Source: Kineothrix sp. IPX-CK (lineage in GTDB: Bacteria; Bacillota; Clostridia; Lachnospirales; Lachnospiraceae). Taken from it: a stretch of DNA of 64,000 nucleotides. The notes below the pieces were generated by a model. The model made no database searches, was not told the DNA's origin, and was given only the letters and a program-made list of their open reading frames with translations. A program made the translations under genes and the position numbers. How positions within the stretch are numbered: the first letter of the stretch is position 1; the number at the start of each line of letters is the position of its first letter. Where the stretch lies: NCBI RefSeq assembly GCF_039134705.1, contig NZ_CP146256.1:1364001-1428000 (forward strand), in the 5' to 3' direction. Shown in pieces: positions 1 through 7,881 of this stretch.

Positions 1-262
1 TAATCAGATGGGGGACGGCAGAGCCGTTGGAATGAATACTGTGAGGCTCGCCTGGTTCAAGGAATATGATATCGTCCTTATTCAGAGTATGGGTCTTTTG
101 ATTTACTGTTATGTTGACGGTACCCTTGTCTACGCAGATAAGTTCCCAGAACGGGTGAGTTTCTTCCTTTAGGACAAATGCGCTCATGTATTCGTAGTGG
201 TGGATAGTAACGAGGTTGTCTATGATAAACTCTTTTTTTAAAGTGATACTTTCGTAAGACAT
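1..262 (-). CDS. AraC-type regulator, N-terminal cupin part (cut by window edge)
   Basis: Only the first 87 codons lie in the window. The protein begins MSYESITLKKEFIIDN and continues into a beta-rich stretch with FWELICVDKGTVNI and IIFLEPGEPHSI, the pattern of the cupin effector-binding domain at the N-terminus of AraC-family transcription regulators. The DNA-binding half would lie beyond base 1 and is not seen. The ATG at 262 follows a GGAGG site, so the start is well supported. It diverges from the nucleotidyltransferase at 461. Another cupin protein remains possible until the C-terminus is read. Confidence 0.7.
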   Translation of the reverse strand, partial: MSYESITLKKEFIIDNLVTIHHYEYMSAFVLKEETHPFWELICVDKGTVNITVNQKTHTLNKDDIIFLEPGEPHSIHSNGSAVPHLI

Positions 263-460
263 ATTAGGCCTCCGCAAATAGAATGATTATGTTAAAGTAA
301 TAATATTAGTGCATTTTTTACAAAAAAGATATACAATAGTATAAAGAATCGACAATATTAAAATTTATAATCAAATTATAATATAAAGTATATCTTATGA
401 AGGTAGGAAAATAAAGCCTATATTTTATAAAAGAAAAGCGATGAAAGAGGAGGAACTGAG
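263..460. promoter_or_regulatory. AT-rich divergent intergenic region
   Basis: This stretch separates the leftward AraC-type gene from the rightward nucleotidyltransferase and must hold both promoters. It has several TATAAT-like hexamers around 345-385, but I cannot choose a -35/-10 pair. An AAAGAGGAGG ribosome site lies just before 461. Confidence 0.4.
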
Positions 461-1384
461 ATGAAAAAGCCCGTTCTGATAATAATGGCGGCAGGCATGG
501 GGAGCCGTTACGGAGGACTGAAACAGATAGACCCCGTAGATGGAAACGGACATATCATTATGGATTTTTCACTGTATGATGCGGTAAAGGCCGGATTCGA
601 AAAGGTGGTTTTCGTCATCAAAAGGGAAAATGAGAAGGACTTTAGGGAGGTCATCGGTAAGCGCATTGAGCCTTTTATGGAGGTGACTTACGTATTTCAG
701 GAGGCAGAAAATATTCCGTCGCCATTTACGGTGCCGGAGGGAAGACAGAAGCCGTGGGGAACCGGTCATGCGGTGCTCAGCTGCGCCGAAGTAGTAGATG
801 GACCTTTTGTTGTCATCAATGCGGATGATTATTACGGAAGAAGCGCATTCGCACAGATTTATGATTATCTGGCCACCCATGAGGACGGCGAGAAATACAA
901 ATATGCAATGGTTGGCTATGTTCTGGAAAATACGCTGACGGAGAACGGCCATGTGGCGAGAGGCGTATGCGAGACCGATGAAAACAGCCGTTTAAAGGGT
1001 ATTACGGAGCGAACGTATATTGAAAGAAGAGGAGAGGATACTGCGTATACGGAGGATGAGGGGGCATCCTGGCATGTGATTCCCAAGGGCAGCACGGTAT
1101 CCATGAATATGTGGGGGTTTACGGCAAGCTTCATGAAGGAACTCGTTTCCGGCTTTCCGGTTTTCCTCGAAAAGGGCTTGAAAGAAAATCCGCTGAAATG
1201 CGAATATTTTCTTCCCAGCGTGGTAAATGAGCTGCTGGAGAAGAAAAAGGCGGAGGTAACGGTACTAAAATCCTATGACCGCTGGTATGGCGTTACTTAT
1301 AAGGAAGATAAGCAGACTGTAGTAAATGCCATTCAGAGGATGAAGGATGAAGGGGATTATCCGGAGATGTTATGGGAGAAATAA
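461..1384 (+). CDS. Sugar-nucleotidyltransferase family protein
   Basis: A 307-residue cytoplasmic enzyme of the NTP-transferase (GT-A fold) superfamily, which joins a sugar 1-phosphate to an NTP to give an NDP-sugar. Residues 10-22 (AAGMGSRYGGLKQ) form the nucleotide-binding signature, and VINADDYYG near residue 120 carries the metal-binding aspartates. The length matches single-domain uridylyl/thymidylyl transferases without an acyltransferase tail. It stands alone between a divergent AraC-type gene and a terminator, so the substrate cannot be read from context. Family assignment is firm; UTP-glucose-1-phosphate uridylyltransferase activity would be a guess. Confidence 0.8.
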   Translation: MKKPVLIIMAAGMGSRYGGLKQIDPVDGNGHIIMDFSLYDAVKAGFEKVVFVIKRENEKDFREVIGKRIEPFMEVTYVFQEAENIPSPFTVPEGRQKPWGTGHAVLSCAEVVDGPFVVINADDYYGRSAFAQIYDYLATHEDGEKYKYAMVGYVLENTLTENGHVARGVCETDENSRLKGITERTYIERRGEDTAYTEDEGASWHVIPKGSTVSMNMWGFTASFMKELVSGFPVFLEKGLKENPLKCEYFLPSVVNELLEKKKAEVTVLKSYDRWYGVTYKEDKQTVVNAIQRMKDEGDYPEMLWEK

Positions 1385-1402
1385 AAAGTTGGATATGAAA
1401 TA

Positions 1403-1455
1403 GAAAAAGGCTGGTGTGTGCAATAATTATTAATTGCGCACACCAGTTTTTTTGT
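1403..1455 (+). terminator. Rho-independent terminator after the nucleotidyltransferase
   Basis: A stem with CTGGTGTGTGCAAT (1411-1424) pairs with AATTGCGCACACCAG (1432-1446), with one G-U wobble, followed by seven T residues (1447-1453). It lies 20-odd bases after the stop codon. Confidence 0.88.
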
Positions 1456-1528
1456 TCCCCGATACTTATGGATTGTTACGGACTTTGGGGCCCTGATATC
1501 AAAATTATCAATTTGTGTGAAAAAGATA

Positions 1529-1581
1529 TTGACATATAATTTAAGATTGATATAATGAACATATGAACAATCATTCATATG
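1529..1581 (+). promoter_or_regulatory. Promoter with SmtB/ArsR-type operator
   Basis: TTGACA (1529-1534) and TATAAT (1551-1556) are 16 bp apart. A perfect inverted repeat CATATGAA-N6-TTCATATG (1560-1581) begins 3 bp after the -10 box, covering the likely transcription start. Its shape fits the imperfect palindromes (TGAA core) bound by SmtB/CzrA/CadC repressors, and the first gene downstream encodes such a protein. Confidence 0.85.
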
Positions 1582-1681
1582 AGCAAAGGTGCATATGATA
1601 TATGGAATGAGAATATTGGAATTTTATTTGAAATATAAGAAAAAGATGTAAGGATGTTTTAAGAAAAGGAGGAAGTATACA

Positions 1682-2050
1682 ATGAAGATGCAACAGGAGA
1701 GAGTGGAAGGCTGCGATTATATCCATGTTCACGAAGATATTGTTCGTAAGGTGAATGAGCAGATGCCGGAGGAAGATAAGCTGTATGATCTGGCAGATTT
1801 TTTTAAGGTGTTTGCGGATTCTACGAGAATAAAAATGTTATATGTGCTCATGTGCTCGGAGATGTGCGTGTGCGATATAGCGCAGATTCTGAATATGACT
1901 CAGTCAGCAATTTCCCATCAGCTTCGCACGTTGAAGCAGATGGATCTGGTAAGGAACAGGAGAGAGGGCAAAACTGTATTTTATTCTCTTGCGGATGGAC
2001 ATATCAAGACGATTTTAAGTCAAGGTCTGGACCATATCGAAGAGGATTAA
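1682..2050 (+). CDS. ArsR/SmtB-family metal-sensing repressor
   Basis: A 122-residue winged-helix repressor expected to leave DNA when it binds a metal ion. The helix-turn-helix lies near residues 60-85 (CDIAQILNMTQSAISHQLRTLKQM). The sequence EMCVCDIA just before it has the cysteine pair of the alpha3 metal site, and the C-terminal ADGHIKTILSQGLDHIEE carries the Asp/His/Glu ligands of the alpha5 zinc site. The N-terminal His-rich part (CDYIHVHEDI) also recalls CadC-type sensors. It is the first gene of an operon with an HMA protein and a P1B ATPase, so Cd, Zn or Pb are the likely signals. Autoregulation is inferred from the operator upstream. Confidence 0.9.
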   Translation: MKMQQERVEGCDYIHVHEDIVRKVNEQMPEEDKLYDLADFFKVFADSTRIKMLYVLMCSEMCVCDIAQILNMTQSAISHQLRTLKQMDLVRNRREGKTVFYSLADGHIKTILSQGLDHIEED

Positions 2051-2090
2051 TAATAAATAAAATAATAAAGAAGGATAAGGAGGAGAAGAA

Positions 2091-2312
2091 ATGAGAAAGA
2101 CTTACATTTTGGAGGATTTGGACTGCGCACACTGTGCAGGTGAGATTGAGACGGCAGTAGGAAAGCTGGAGGGGGTTAAGAACAGCGCCTTGACTCTTTT
2201 GACACAGAAGCTGGTAATCGATGTGGAAGAAACGAAGGCGGCAGGCATTACCAAAGAAATTAAGAAAATCGTGAAGAAATTTGAACCGGATGTGGAAGTA
2301 ATAGAGAAATAG
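2091..2312 (+). CDS. Free-standing heavy-metal-associated (HMA) domain protein
   Basis: A 73-residue soluble metallochaperone of the ferredoxin-like HMA fold (CopZ/MerP type). The metal-binding loop is DCAHCAGEIE, an xCxxC site at about residues 12-18, followed by the usual VGKLEGVKNSALTLLTQKL and a C-terminal EVIEK strand. It sits 40 bp before the P1B ATPase, whose own N-terminus has no HMA domain. It therefore looks like the detached metal-binding domain of the pump, working in trans. Metal identity follows the ATPase (Zn/Cd type), although CxxC chaperones can also bind Cu(I). Confidence 0.88.
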   Translation: MRKTYILEDLDCAHCAGEIETAVGKLEGVKNSALTLLTQKLVIDVEETKAAGITKEIKKIVKKFEPDVEVIEK

Positions 2313-2352
2313 TATAAAATGACAGCATGTAAAGAAAGCGAAGGGCTAAGAG

Positions 2353-4218
2353 ATGAGTAAGAAGCTAAAAAGGTTGCTTAAAAGAATCGTGATAGGCGCT
2401 CTCATATATCTGGTTGCGATTTTAGCATCGCGCACTATACCGGACTTAAATGGAAATATAGAGCTGGTGTTATTCTTGATCGCTTATTTTATAATAGGAG
2501 GAAGTATTGTAAAGGCGGCGGTGAAGAACATCGGTCACGGACAAATATTCGATGAAAATTTCCTGATGTCCATTGCCACCATAGGAGCCTTTCTCATAGG
2601 AGAGTACCCGGAAGCGGTTGCGGTTATGCTGTTTTACCAGGTGGGCGAGTGGTTTCAGTCCTATGCGGTAGGCAGGTCCAGAAAATCTATTGCGGAGCTT
2701 ATGGATATTCGTCCGGACTATGCGAATGTCCTAAGGGGCGGAGAGGCCAGGGAGGTGAGTCCCGAGGAGGTGGCGATTGGAGAGACGATATTGATTAAGC
2801 CCGGAGAGCGGATACCCCTGGACGGTATGGTTACTAAGGGTGCCTCCTCTTTGGATACGATGGCTCTTACCGGAGAAAGCGTCCCCAGAGATGTAGCTGA
2901 GGGCGAAGAGGTGATTAGCGGATGCGTAAATCTATCCGGTGTGCTGGAGGTTAAGGTAAATAAGATTTATGGAGAGTCTACGGTAGCCAAGATACTTGAA
3001 CTTGTTGAAAACGCAGGAAGCAAGAAGTCGGAGGCAGAGCATTTCATTACGAAATTCGCCAGATATTATACTCCCGTTATTGTAATTTGCGCGGTGCTTC
3101 TGGCATTTATTCCTCCGCTTTTTCTAGGTGGCGGCTTTACAACGTGGATATATAGAGCTCTTAGCTTTCTTGTTATCTCCTGCCCCTGTGCATTAGTCAT
3201 CAGTATTCCTTTAAGCTTCTTCGGCGGCCTGGGAGGAGCAAGCAGAGCCGGTATTCTCGTCAAAGGCAGCAATTATCTGGAGGCTTTGTCGGATGCTGAG
3301 ATCGTAGTGATGGATAAGACCGGAACTCTTACTAAGGGCACCTTTGCGGTGACTAAGCTGGTTCCCCAAATGGGTGTGGCGGAAGGTGCACTTTTGGAAA
3401 CGGCAGCTTATGCGGAGAGTTATTCCAACCATCCGATTTCCAAATCGCTGTTAGCAGCATATCAAAAGGATGTGGATAAATCGCTCTTAAGCGATGTGGA
3501 AGAGATCGCGGGGCACGGAGTCAGTGCGGTATTAAGCGGCGGCCGTGTTTATGCGGGAAATGCCAAATGGATGGAGAGGCAGCAGATTCAAGTCGGGGAG
3601 GCGGAAGAGGCAGGAACTATCATCCATGTGGCGCGCGAGAAAGAATATCTGGGCTACATTGTGATAGCGGATGAAATCAAATCCGATGCGAAGCAGGCTG
3701 TCGACGGCCTTAAGGCGGTAGGAATGAAGCACATCGTCATGCTTACCGGAGACCAGAAAAAGGCGGCAGACAGAGTGGCGGGGGAACTTGGAATTGAGGA
3801 AGTGCATGCGGAGCTTTTGCCGAAGGATAAGGTAGATCAGGTAGAACGGCTGTTTGAGGTCAAATCGGAAAAGGGCAGATTGATTTTTGTCGGTGACGGC
3901 ATGAACGATGCCCCGGTACTGGCGAGAGCAGATATCGGAATAGCCATGGGCGGTTTGGGCTCCGATGCGGCAATCGAAGCGGCGGACGTGGTAATCATGA
4001 CAGACGAACCGTCGAAGATTGTGAGGGCAATACAGATATCGAAGAGAACCCTCGTTATCGTAAAACAAAATATAGTATTTGCAATTGGAGTGAAGGTTCT
4101 GATATTATTATTGGCAGCAGTAGGTTTCGCTACCATGTGGGCAGCGGTATTCGCCGACGTAGGAGTAGCAGTCATCGCGATACTGAATGCGATGCGTGCC
4201 ATGCGGGTGAAGGTGTGA
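2353..4218 (+). CDS. cadA: Zn2+/Cd2+-type P1B ATPase efflux pump
   Basis: A 621-residue membrane pump exporting soft divalent metals with ATP. Seen in order: TGES actuator loop (173-176), CPC transport site in the membrane (277-279, SCPCAL), phosphorylated Asp in DKTGTLT (D321), HP motif (SNHPISKS), GDGMNDAP hinge (from 514), and a conserved Asp in the last membrane segment (D602 in AVFADVGVAV) that is typical of the Zn/Cd/Pb (P1B-2) group. The N-terminus begins directly with membrane helices, so the usual HMA domain is missing and is instead encoded by the small gene upstream. Co-transcription with the ArsR-type repressor supports metal-induced efflux. Confidence 0.93.
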   Translation: MSKKLKRLLKRIVIGALIYLVAILASRTIPDLNGNIELVLFLIAYFIIGGSIVKAAVKNIGHGQIFDENFLMSIATIGAFLIGEYPEAVAVMLFYQVGEWFQSYAVGRSRKSIAELMDIRPDYANVLRGGEAREVSPEEVAIGETILIKPGERIPLDGMVTKGASSLDTMALTGESVPRDVAEGEEVISGCVNLSGVLEVKVNKIYGESTVAKILELVENAGSKKSEAEHFITKFARYYTPVIVICAVLLAFIPPLFLGGGFTTWIYRALSFLVISCPCALVISIPLSFFGGLGGASRAGILVKGSNYLEALSDAEIVVMDKTGTLTKGTFAVTKLVPQMGVAEGALLETAAYAESYSNHPISKSLLAAYQKDVDKSLLSDVEEIAGHGVSAVLSGGRVYAGNAKWMERQQIQVGEAEEAGTIIHVAREKEYLGYIVIADEIKSDAKQAVDGLKAVGMKHIVMLTGDQKKAADRVAGELGIEEVHAELLPKDKVDQVERLFEVKSEKGRLIFVGDGMNDAPVLARADIGIAMGGLGSDAAIEAADVVIMTDEPSKIVRAIQISKRTLVIVKQNIVFAIGVKVLILLLAAVGFATMWAAVFADVGVAVIAILNAMRAMRVKV

Positions 4219-4254
4219 ACAGATAGAGCGTGCATAAAATAGTGAGGTATATCT

Positions 4255-4911
4255 ATGGAGAGCGAGCTAAAGGAACACAGAGTGTTGCCAGTAGATTTAT
4301 GCGAAAGCGATTTAATGAATATGTGCGGTCGGTATCATTTTGATGATACCGGCCTTCCTCTGTTACGGGAGGTATACGAAAATTACTTCAGGAATGCTGC
4401 GGTATCCGCTTTTTTTTCATGGAGCGGACACATAGGGGATAAGGCGGTGGTACTCATGACGCTGGGCGAGGATGTGGATCGTGTGCAGAGCAGTCTTATG
4501 GAGGAAGAAAGCCTGTCGGAGGCATATATGGCAGAATGTATCGCTATGGAGCTCCTTATGAAGGCTTATGGAAGGGGAGACGATTTTCTTAGAGAGCGGA
4601 CCGGCTTGTGGTGCGGGCAGTATGAGTTTCCCGGAACCGGACGCCCTATGGAGGATGTGGCAGAAATCGTAGATTCCTTCGGACAGGAGGAAATAAGTTA
4701 CAATGGCGCCTATATGCTGATACCGAAAAAGAGTGTGGCGTATATCGTACCGCTTCAGACTAAAGAACCGGAGGTAAAAAGAAAGCAGTCCCTATGTGCC
4801 GGATGCAATAGAACGGACTGTGAAAAAAGGGCCGGCAGTCCAAAAGAGTTAAATTATGGCTACCGGCGCATTTTCAGCAAAGGAGGAGGAAAGGGATGCG
4901 GCAAGGACTGA
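4255..4911 (+). CDS. MetH-activation-domain-like protein with C-terminal Cys cluster
   Basis: A 218-residue soluble protein resembling the vitamin-B12-dependent methionine synthase activation domain family found as separate small proteins in Clostridia. Features that suggest this are VVLMTLGEDVDRV (about 62-74), the late GAYMLIPKKSVAYIVPL segment, and a C-terminal CAGCNRTDCEKR cluster (three closely spaced cysteines) that could hold an Fe-S centre. It overlaps the corrinoid adenosyltransferase gene by 16 bp, so a corrinoid-linked role such as reactivating a B12 enzyme is likely. I place the family by pattern only and with moderate certainty. The start follows a GTGAGGT site. Confidence 0.6.
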   Translation: MESELKEHRVLPVDLCESDLMNMCGRYHFDDTGLPLLREVYENYFRNAAVSAFFSWSGHIGDKAVVLMTLGEDVDRVQSSLMEEESLSEAYMAECIAMELLMKAYGRGDDFLRERTGLWCGQYEFPGTGRPMEDVAEIVDSFGQEEISYNGAYMLIPKKSVAYIVPLQTKEPEVKRKQSLCAGCNRTDCEKRAGSPKELNYGYRRIFSKGGGKGCGKD

Positions 4912-5423
4912 TTCATGTGTACTATGGAGATGGAAAGGGAAAGACCACGGCGGCAGCAGGGCTTGCGCTGCGGGCTGCAGGCTGCGGTGAGCAGGTGATA
5001 TTTGCTCAGTTCATGAAGGGGAATGAAAGCGGCGAACTGTCCGCCATGGAGCGGATAAAGGAAATTGAGCTTCTGAGAAATAGCAAAAATTACGGATTTT
5101 ACAAAAATATGGACGATAGGGATAAACGTGAGATTACGTGGGAGCACAATGAAATATTGAAGGAAGTCATGCGAAAAATAAAAAGTGGTGGATACGGCAT
5201 GGTAATTTTGGATGAGATTACCTATCCTTATAAGCTGAATCTTATCGAGAAGTATGAAGTGGAACGATTAATTAAGGAAAAGCCATCGTCCCTCGAACTC
5301 GTCCTGACGGGAAGAGAACCCGATGAGCTTTTCCTCGAATATGCGGACTATATTACCCAGATGAGGTGCATCAGACACCCATATGAAAAGGGAATTCCTG
5401 CCAGGCGTGGCGTGGAATTTTAA
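4896..5423 (+). CDS. cobO: Corrinoid adenosyltransferase (CobO/BtuR/CobA type)
   Basis: A 175-residue cytoplasmic enzyme that moves the adenosyl group of ATP to cob(I)alamin or cob(I)yrinic acid a,c-diamide. The altered P-loop GDGKGKTTAAAG (about 12-23), the VILDEITYPY strand, the LVLTGREP segment and the C-terminal KGIPARRGVEF are hallmarks of the CobA/CobO/BtuR group. Size is normal. A strong AAAGGAGGAGG site lies within the end of the preceding gene, so translation is coupled. No other cobalamin biosynthesis gene is in the window, so salvage is as likely as de novo synthesis. Confidence 0.92.
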   Translation: MRQGLIHVYYGDGKGKTTAAAGLALRAAGCGEQVIFAQFMKGNESGELSAMERIKEIELLRNSKNYGFYKNMDDRDKREITWEHNEILKEVMRKIKSGGYGMVILDEITYPYKLNLIEKYEVERLIKEKPSSLELVLTGREPDELFLEYADYITQMRCIRHPYEKGIPARRGVEF

Positions 5424-5427
5424 CTCA

Positions 5428-6138
5428 TCAGCCGGCTTTGTCCTCCAACATCCGGTAGCCTATGCCTATTTCAGTGAAGATATAATGAGGCTCAGCCGGA
5501 TTTATTTCCAGCTTCCTCCTGATATTTGCCATATTCACCCGAAGTATGCGATTGTTGTCATCGGCGTATGGACCCCACACATTGGATATGATGGAGTCGT
5601 AGGTCATAACCCGGCCGGAATTCTGTGCCAGAAGAGAAATGATCTTGAATTCCACCTGCGTCAGATGTACCTCGTTGCCTCTTAATGTAATCAGATGCTT
5701 GTCGAAGTCGATAATGAGCCCGTCCGCCTCATAAGGCCGAAGAGTCAGTCTGGAATCCGTATTCAGGCGGTTGCTGTGTCTTAGAGCGGTACGGATCCGG
5801 GCGAAAAGCTCGGAAGGGCCGAAGGGTTTGGTAATATAATCATCCGCTCCGGTGTCCAGCGCTAATACTTTCTCCTTCTCCTGAGTCCGCGCGGATATGA
5901 CGATGATGGGAATGCTGGCCCATGCACGGATATCTTTGATGACGTCGATGCCGTCCATATCTGGAAGTCCCATATCCAAGAGAATGAGATCGGGGCAGCA
6001 GGAGGCAATGAGGGACAGGCCGGATTTCGCGGTAGCGGCGGTTATGATCTTATAGCCTTGAGCCGTAAGGGTGGTCGCCATAAAATTACATATGTTCTTT
6101 TCGTCTTCGATAATGATAATAGTTGATTTGGCACTCAT
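5428..6138 (-). CDS. kdpE: KdpE-like response regulator
   Basis: A 236-residue OmpR/PhoB-family regulator. The receiver domain (1-120) has the acidic pair at ED (11-12), phospho-acceptor D55 in LILLDMGLPD, and the switch Lys in DDYITKPFG. The C-terminal winged helix ends IFTEIGIGYRML. The LLDMGLPDMDGIDVIKDIR...IIVISARTQEKEKVLALDTGADDY pattern is closest to KdpE, the activator of high-affinity K+ uptake. It lies 36 bp after the kinase gene, with its own AAAGGAG site. No kdpFABC genes are in the window. Only 4 bp separate it from the convergent cobO. Confidence 0.85.
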   Translation of the reverse strand: MSAKSTIIIIEDEKNICNFMATTLTAQGYKIITAATAKSGLSLIASCCPDLILLDMGLPDMDGIDVIKDIRAWASIPIIVISARTQEKEKVLALDTGADDYITKPFGPSELFARIRTALRHSNRLNTDSRLTLRPYEADGLIIDFDKHLITLRGNEVHLTQVEFKIISLLAQNSGRVMTYDSIISNVWGPYADDNNRILRVNMANIRRKLEINPAEPHYIFTEIGIGYRMLEDKAG

Positions 6139-6174
6139 TTCATTAGGCTCCTTTATTGTATAACATATTTTTCG

Positions 6175-7278
6175 TTATGCCTTCGGCAGGACAAAATAAA
6201 ACTCGGTTCCTACGTCGTGGGATTTTACTCTGATTTTGCCCTTGTGGGCGGTAATGATAGTCTTACAAATGGTAAGACCGATTCCCATGCCTCTGGAGCT
6301 GTCGGCAGAGGAATTGCCGGTATAGGCAGTTCCGCTGAAAATGGTGGACAGCCGCTCAGGGGAGATTCCGATGCCGTAATCTCTAACATGGAAGGTGACG
6401 AAATCAGGGGTCTCGTCCACGTAGCATTCGATGGGCAAATCACTCTTAGAATGGAGAGCGGCATTTTCCAGAAGGTTGATGAGAACCTGCTCGATTAAAA
6501 TGGCATCCATGGGAATCATAATGAGCTCGTCGGGAACGTGTACGGAAAGCTGTGTATCGGGCAGCCTCTTTTTCAGACGGATGATAGCCTCTGAAATCAC
6601 TTCCTCCACAGATTCATAGGACTTGTTGACATTGGCTACGCCGTCCTGAATACGGGTGACAGAGAGAAGATTTTCCACCATGTTGAGGAGCCAGTTGGAA
6701 TCCTCGTAAATATGGGAAACCAACTCCTTCTTCTGATCTTCATTCAAAACCGCTTCGTTGGTAATATAAGAAGCGCTGGCACCGATGATGCTGGTGAGTG
6801 GGGTTCTAAGATCGTGGGAAATGGCGCGCAGCAAATTAGCACGCATTTTCTCCTTCTCCGCCTCGACCAGCAGCTTTTCCCTATCGGCGAGCATCTGCAT
6901 CTGATTTCTCATGTTGTTGGTAACGGCGCTTGTTGTAAGGGCTACGGCAAGCATTCCGAGAAAGGTGACCGGATAGCCGGACAGCGTGAAATTCAGCGAA
7001 TAATATGGATAGGTGAAGAAATAATTGATACAGATAACACCTGCCAGTGAGGCGAAGATGCCCCAGAAATAGCCTTCCGTCTTCCTCGAAATCAGCACTA
7101 AGGCTATGACGTATAATAGTACGATGTTGGCAGCGTTCTGTGATATTCTCCAATAGACGAAGGAAAGGAGCGTTGCCAGAACCAGCAGAAAGAACGTAAC
7201 TGACACGTTGGTAAATTTCTCTTTATATATTTTATATAAGCGTGTATCTTTGGAAAAGAATTTGTGATAAACTGTCAT
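6175..7278 (-). CDS. kdpD: KdpD-like sensor kinase lacking the N-terminal KdpD/Usp domains
   Basis: A 367-residue membrane histidine kinase. Residues 25-120 hold about four membrane helices of the KdpD (DUF4118) type, including SRKTEGYFWGIFASLAGVICINYFFTYP. After a short coiled linker come the H-box (AISHDLRTPLTS, H155), an N box (LINLLENAALHS) and G boxes (VRDYGIGISPE, RGMGIGLTICK). Full KdpD is about 900 residues and starts with the KdpD sensor and Usp domains, both absent here. The ATG follows GAGGA by 9 nt and no coding extension is evident upstream, so the short form looks real. It is paired with kdpE. Confidence 0.85.
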   Translation of the reverse strand: MTVYHKFFSKDTRLYKIYKEKFTNVSVTFFLLVLATLLSFVYWRISQNAANIVLLYVIALVLISRKTEGYFWGIFASLAGVICINYFFTYPYYSLNFTLSGYPVTFLGMLAVALTTSAVTNNMRNQMQMLADREKLLVEAEKEKMRANLLRAISHDLRTPLTSIIGASASYITNEAVLNEDQKKELVSHIYEDSNWLLNMVENLLSVTRIQDGVANVNKSYESVEEVISEAIIRLKKRLPDTQLSVHVPDELIMIPMDAILIEQVLINLLENAALHSKSDLPIECYVDETPDFVTFHVRDYGIGISPERLSTIFSGTAYTGNSSADSSRGMGIGLTICKTIITAHKGKIRVKSHDVGTEFYFVLPKA

Positions 7279-7400
7279 ATATTAAATCCTCATAGGGCAT
7301 ACACTATTGTGATATTTTCTTTTATTATACATCATTTATAAGAGACAAAACAATGAAAGTATTTAAAATACTTAAAATACATTAACAGAAGGGAATGGCT

Positions 7401-7766
7401 ATGGCTTATTCGGAATTGTATCAAAAAATTTATGAGGTGGTGGCAAAGATACCGGAGGGACGGGTCGCCACCTATGGACAAATTGCCTGGCTTGTGGGAA
7501 AGCCCCGTGCACCGCGTATTATCGGATATGCCATGAACCGAGCTCCTGCAGAACTCGAGCTTCCCTGTCACAGGGTGGTTAATCGGTTAGGAGAGATGGC
7601 GCCCCTGCATGCCTTCGGAGGGCAGGATTTCCAGCGCTTTATGCTGGAGGAGGAGGGTGTCATTTTCTTAGAAAATGGTTGCATCGATTTAGAAAAAAGT
7701 CAGTGGAGACCGGAATCGGAGAAAATTTCGCAAAGCGAAGAGACAATACGTGATTTTGGGATATAA
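7401..7766 (+). CDS. Minimal MGMT/Ogt-family protein with PCHRV cysteine
   Basis: A 121-residue protein made only of the DNA-binding/active-site domain of O6-alkylguanine-DNA alkyltransferases. The helix-turn-helix (ATYGQIAWLVGKPRAPRIIGYAMNR) flips the base, and LPCHRVVNRLGE holds the acceptor cysteine in the canonical PCHRV motif. Full-length Ogt has about 50 more residues at the N-terminus. Alkyltransferase-like (ATL) proteins of this size usually have Trp or Ala in place of the Cys, so this one keeps the residue needed for suicide repair. An ATG at 7395 is one base from the AGAAGGG site, while 7401 is 7 nt away and is preferred. Confidence 0.82.
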   Translation: MAYSELYQKIYEVVAKIPEGRVATYGQIAWLVGKPRAPRIIGYAMNRAPAELELPCHRVVNRLGEMAPLHAFGGQDFQRFMLEEEGVIFLENGCIDLEKSQWRPESEKISQSEETIRDFGI

Positions 7767-7881
7767 TAGAACAAAAGGATGTCCCTTTCTATGTTGAAGC
7801 TCATAGTCTTGGAACACCCTTCTTAAGATACCGGTACGACAATACGAAGATTTCATTTAATTCCGCATCTGATATTATTTC

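Noticed and set aside
3532..4235. Long open frames antisense to the P1B ATPase gene
   Set aside because: They mirror the codon bias of a strongly supported gene, have no ribosome site and resemble no family.
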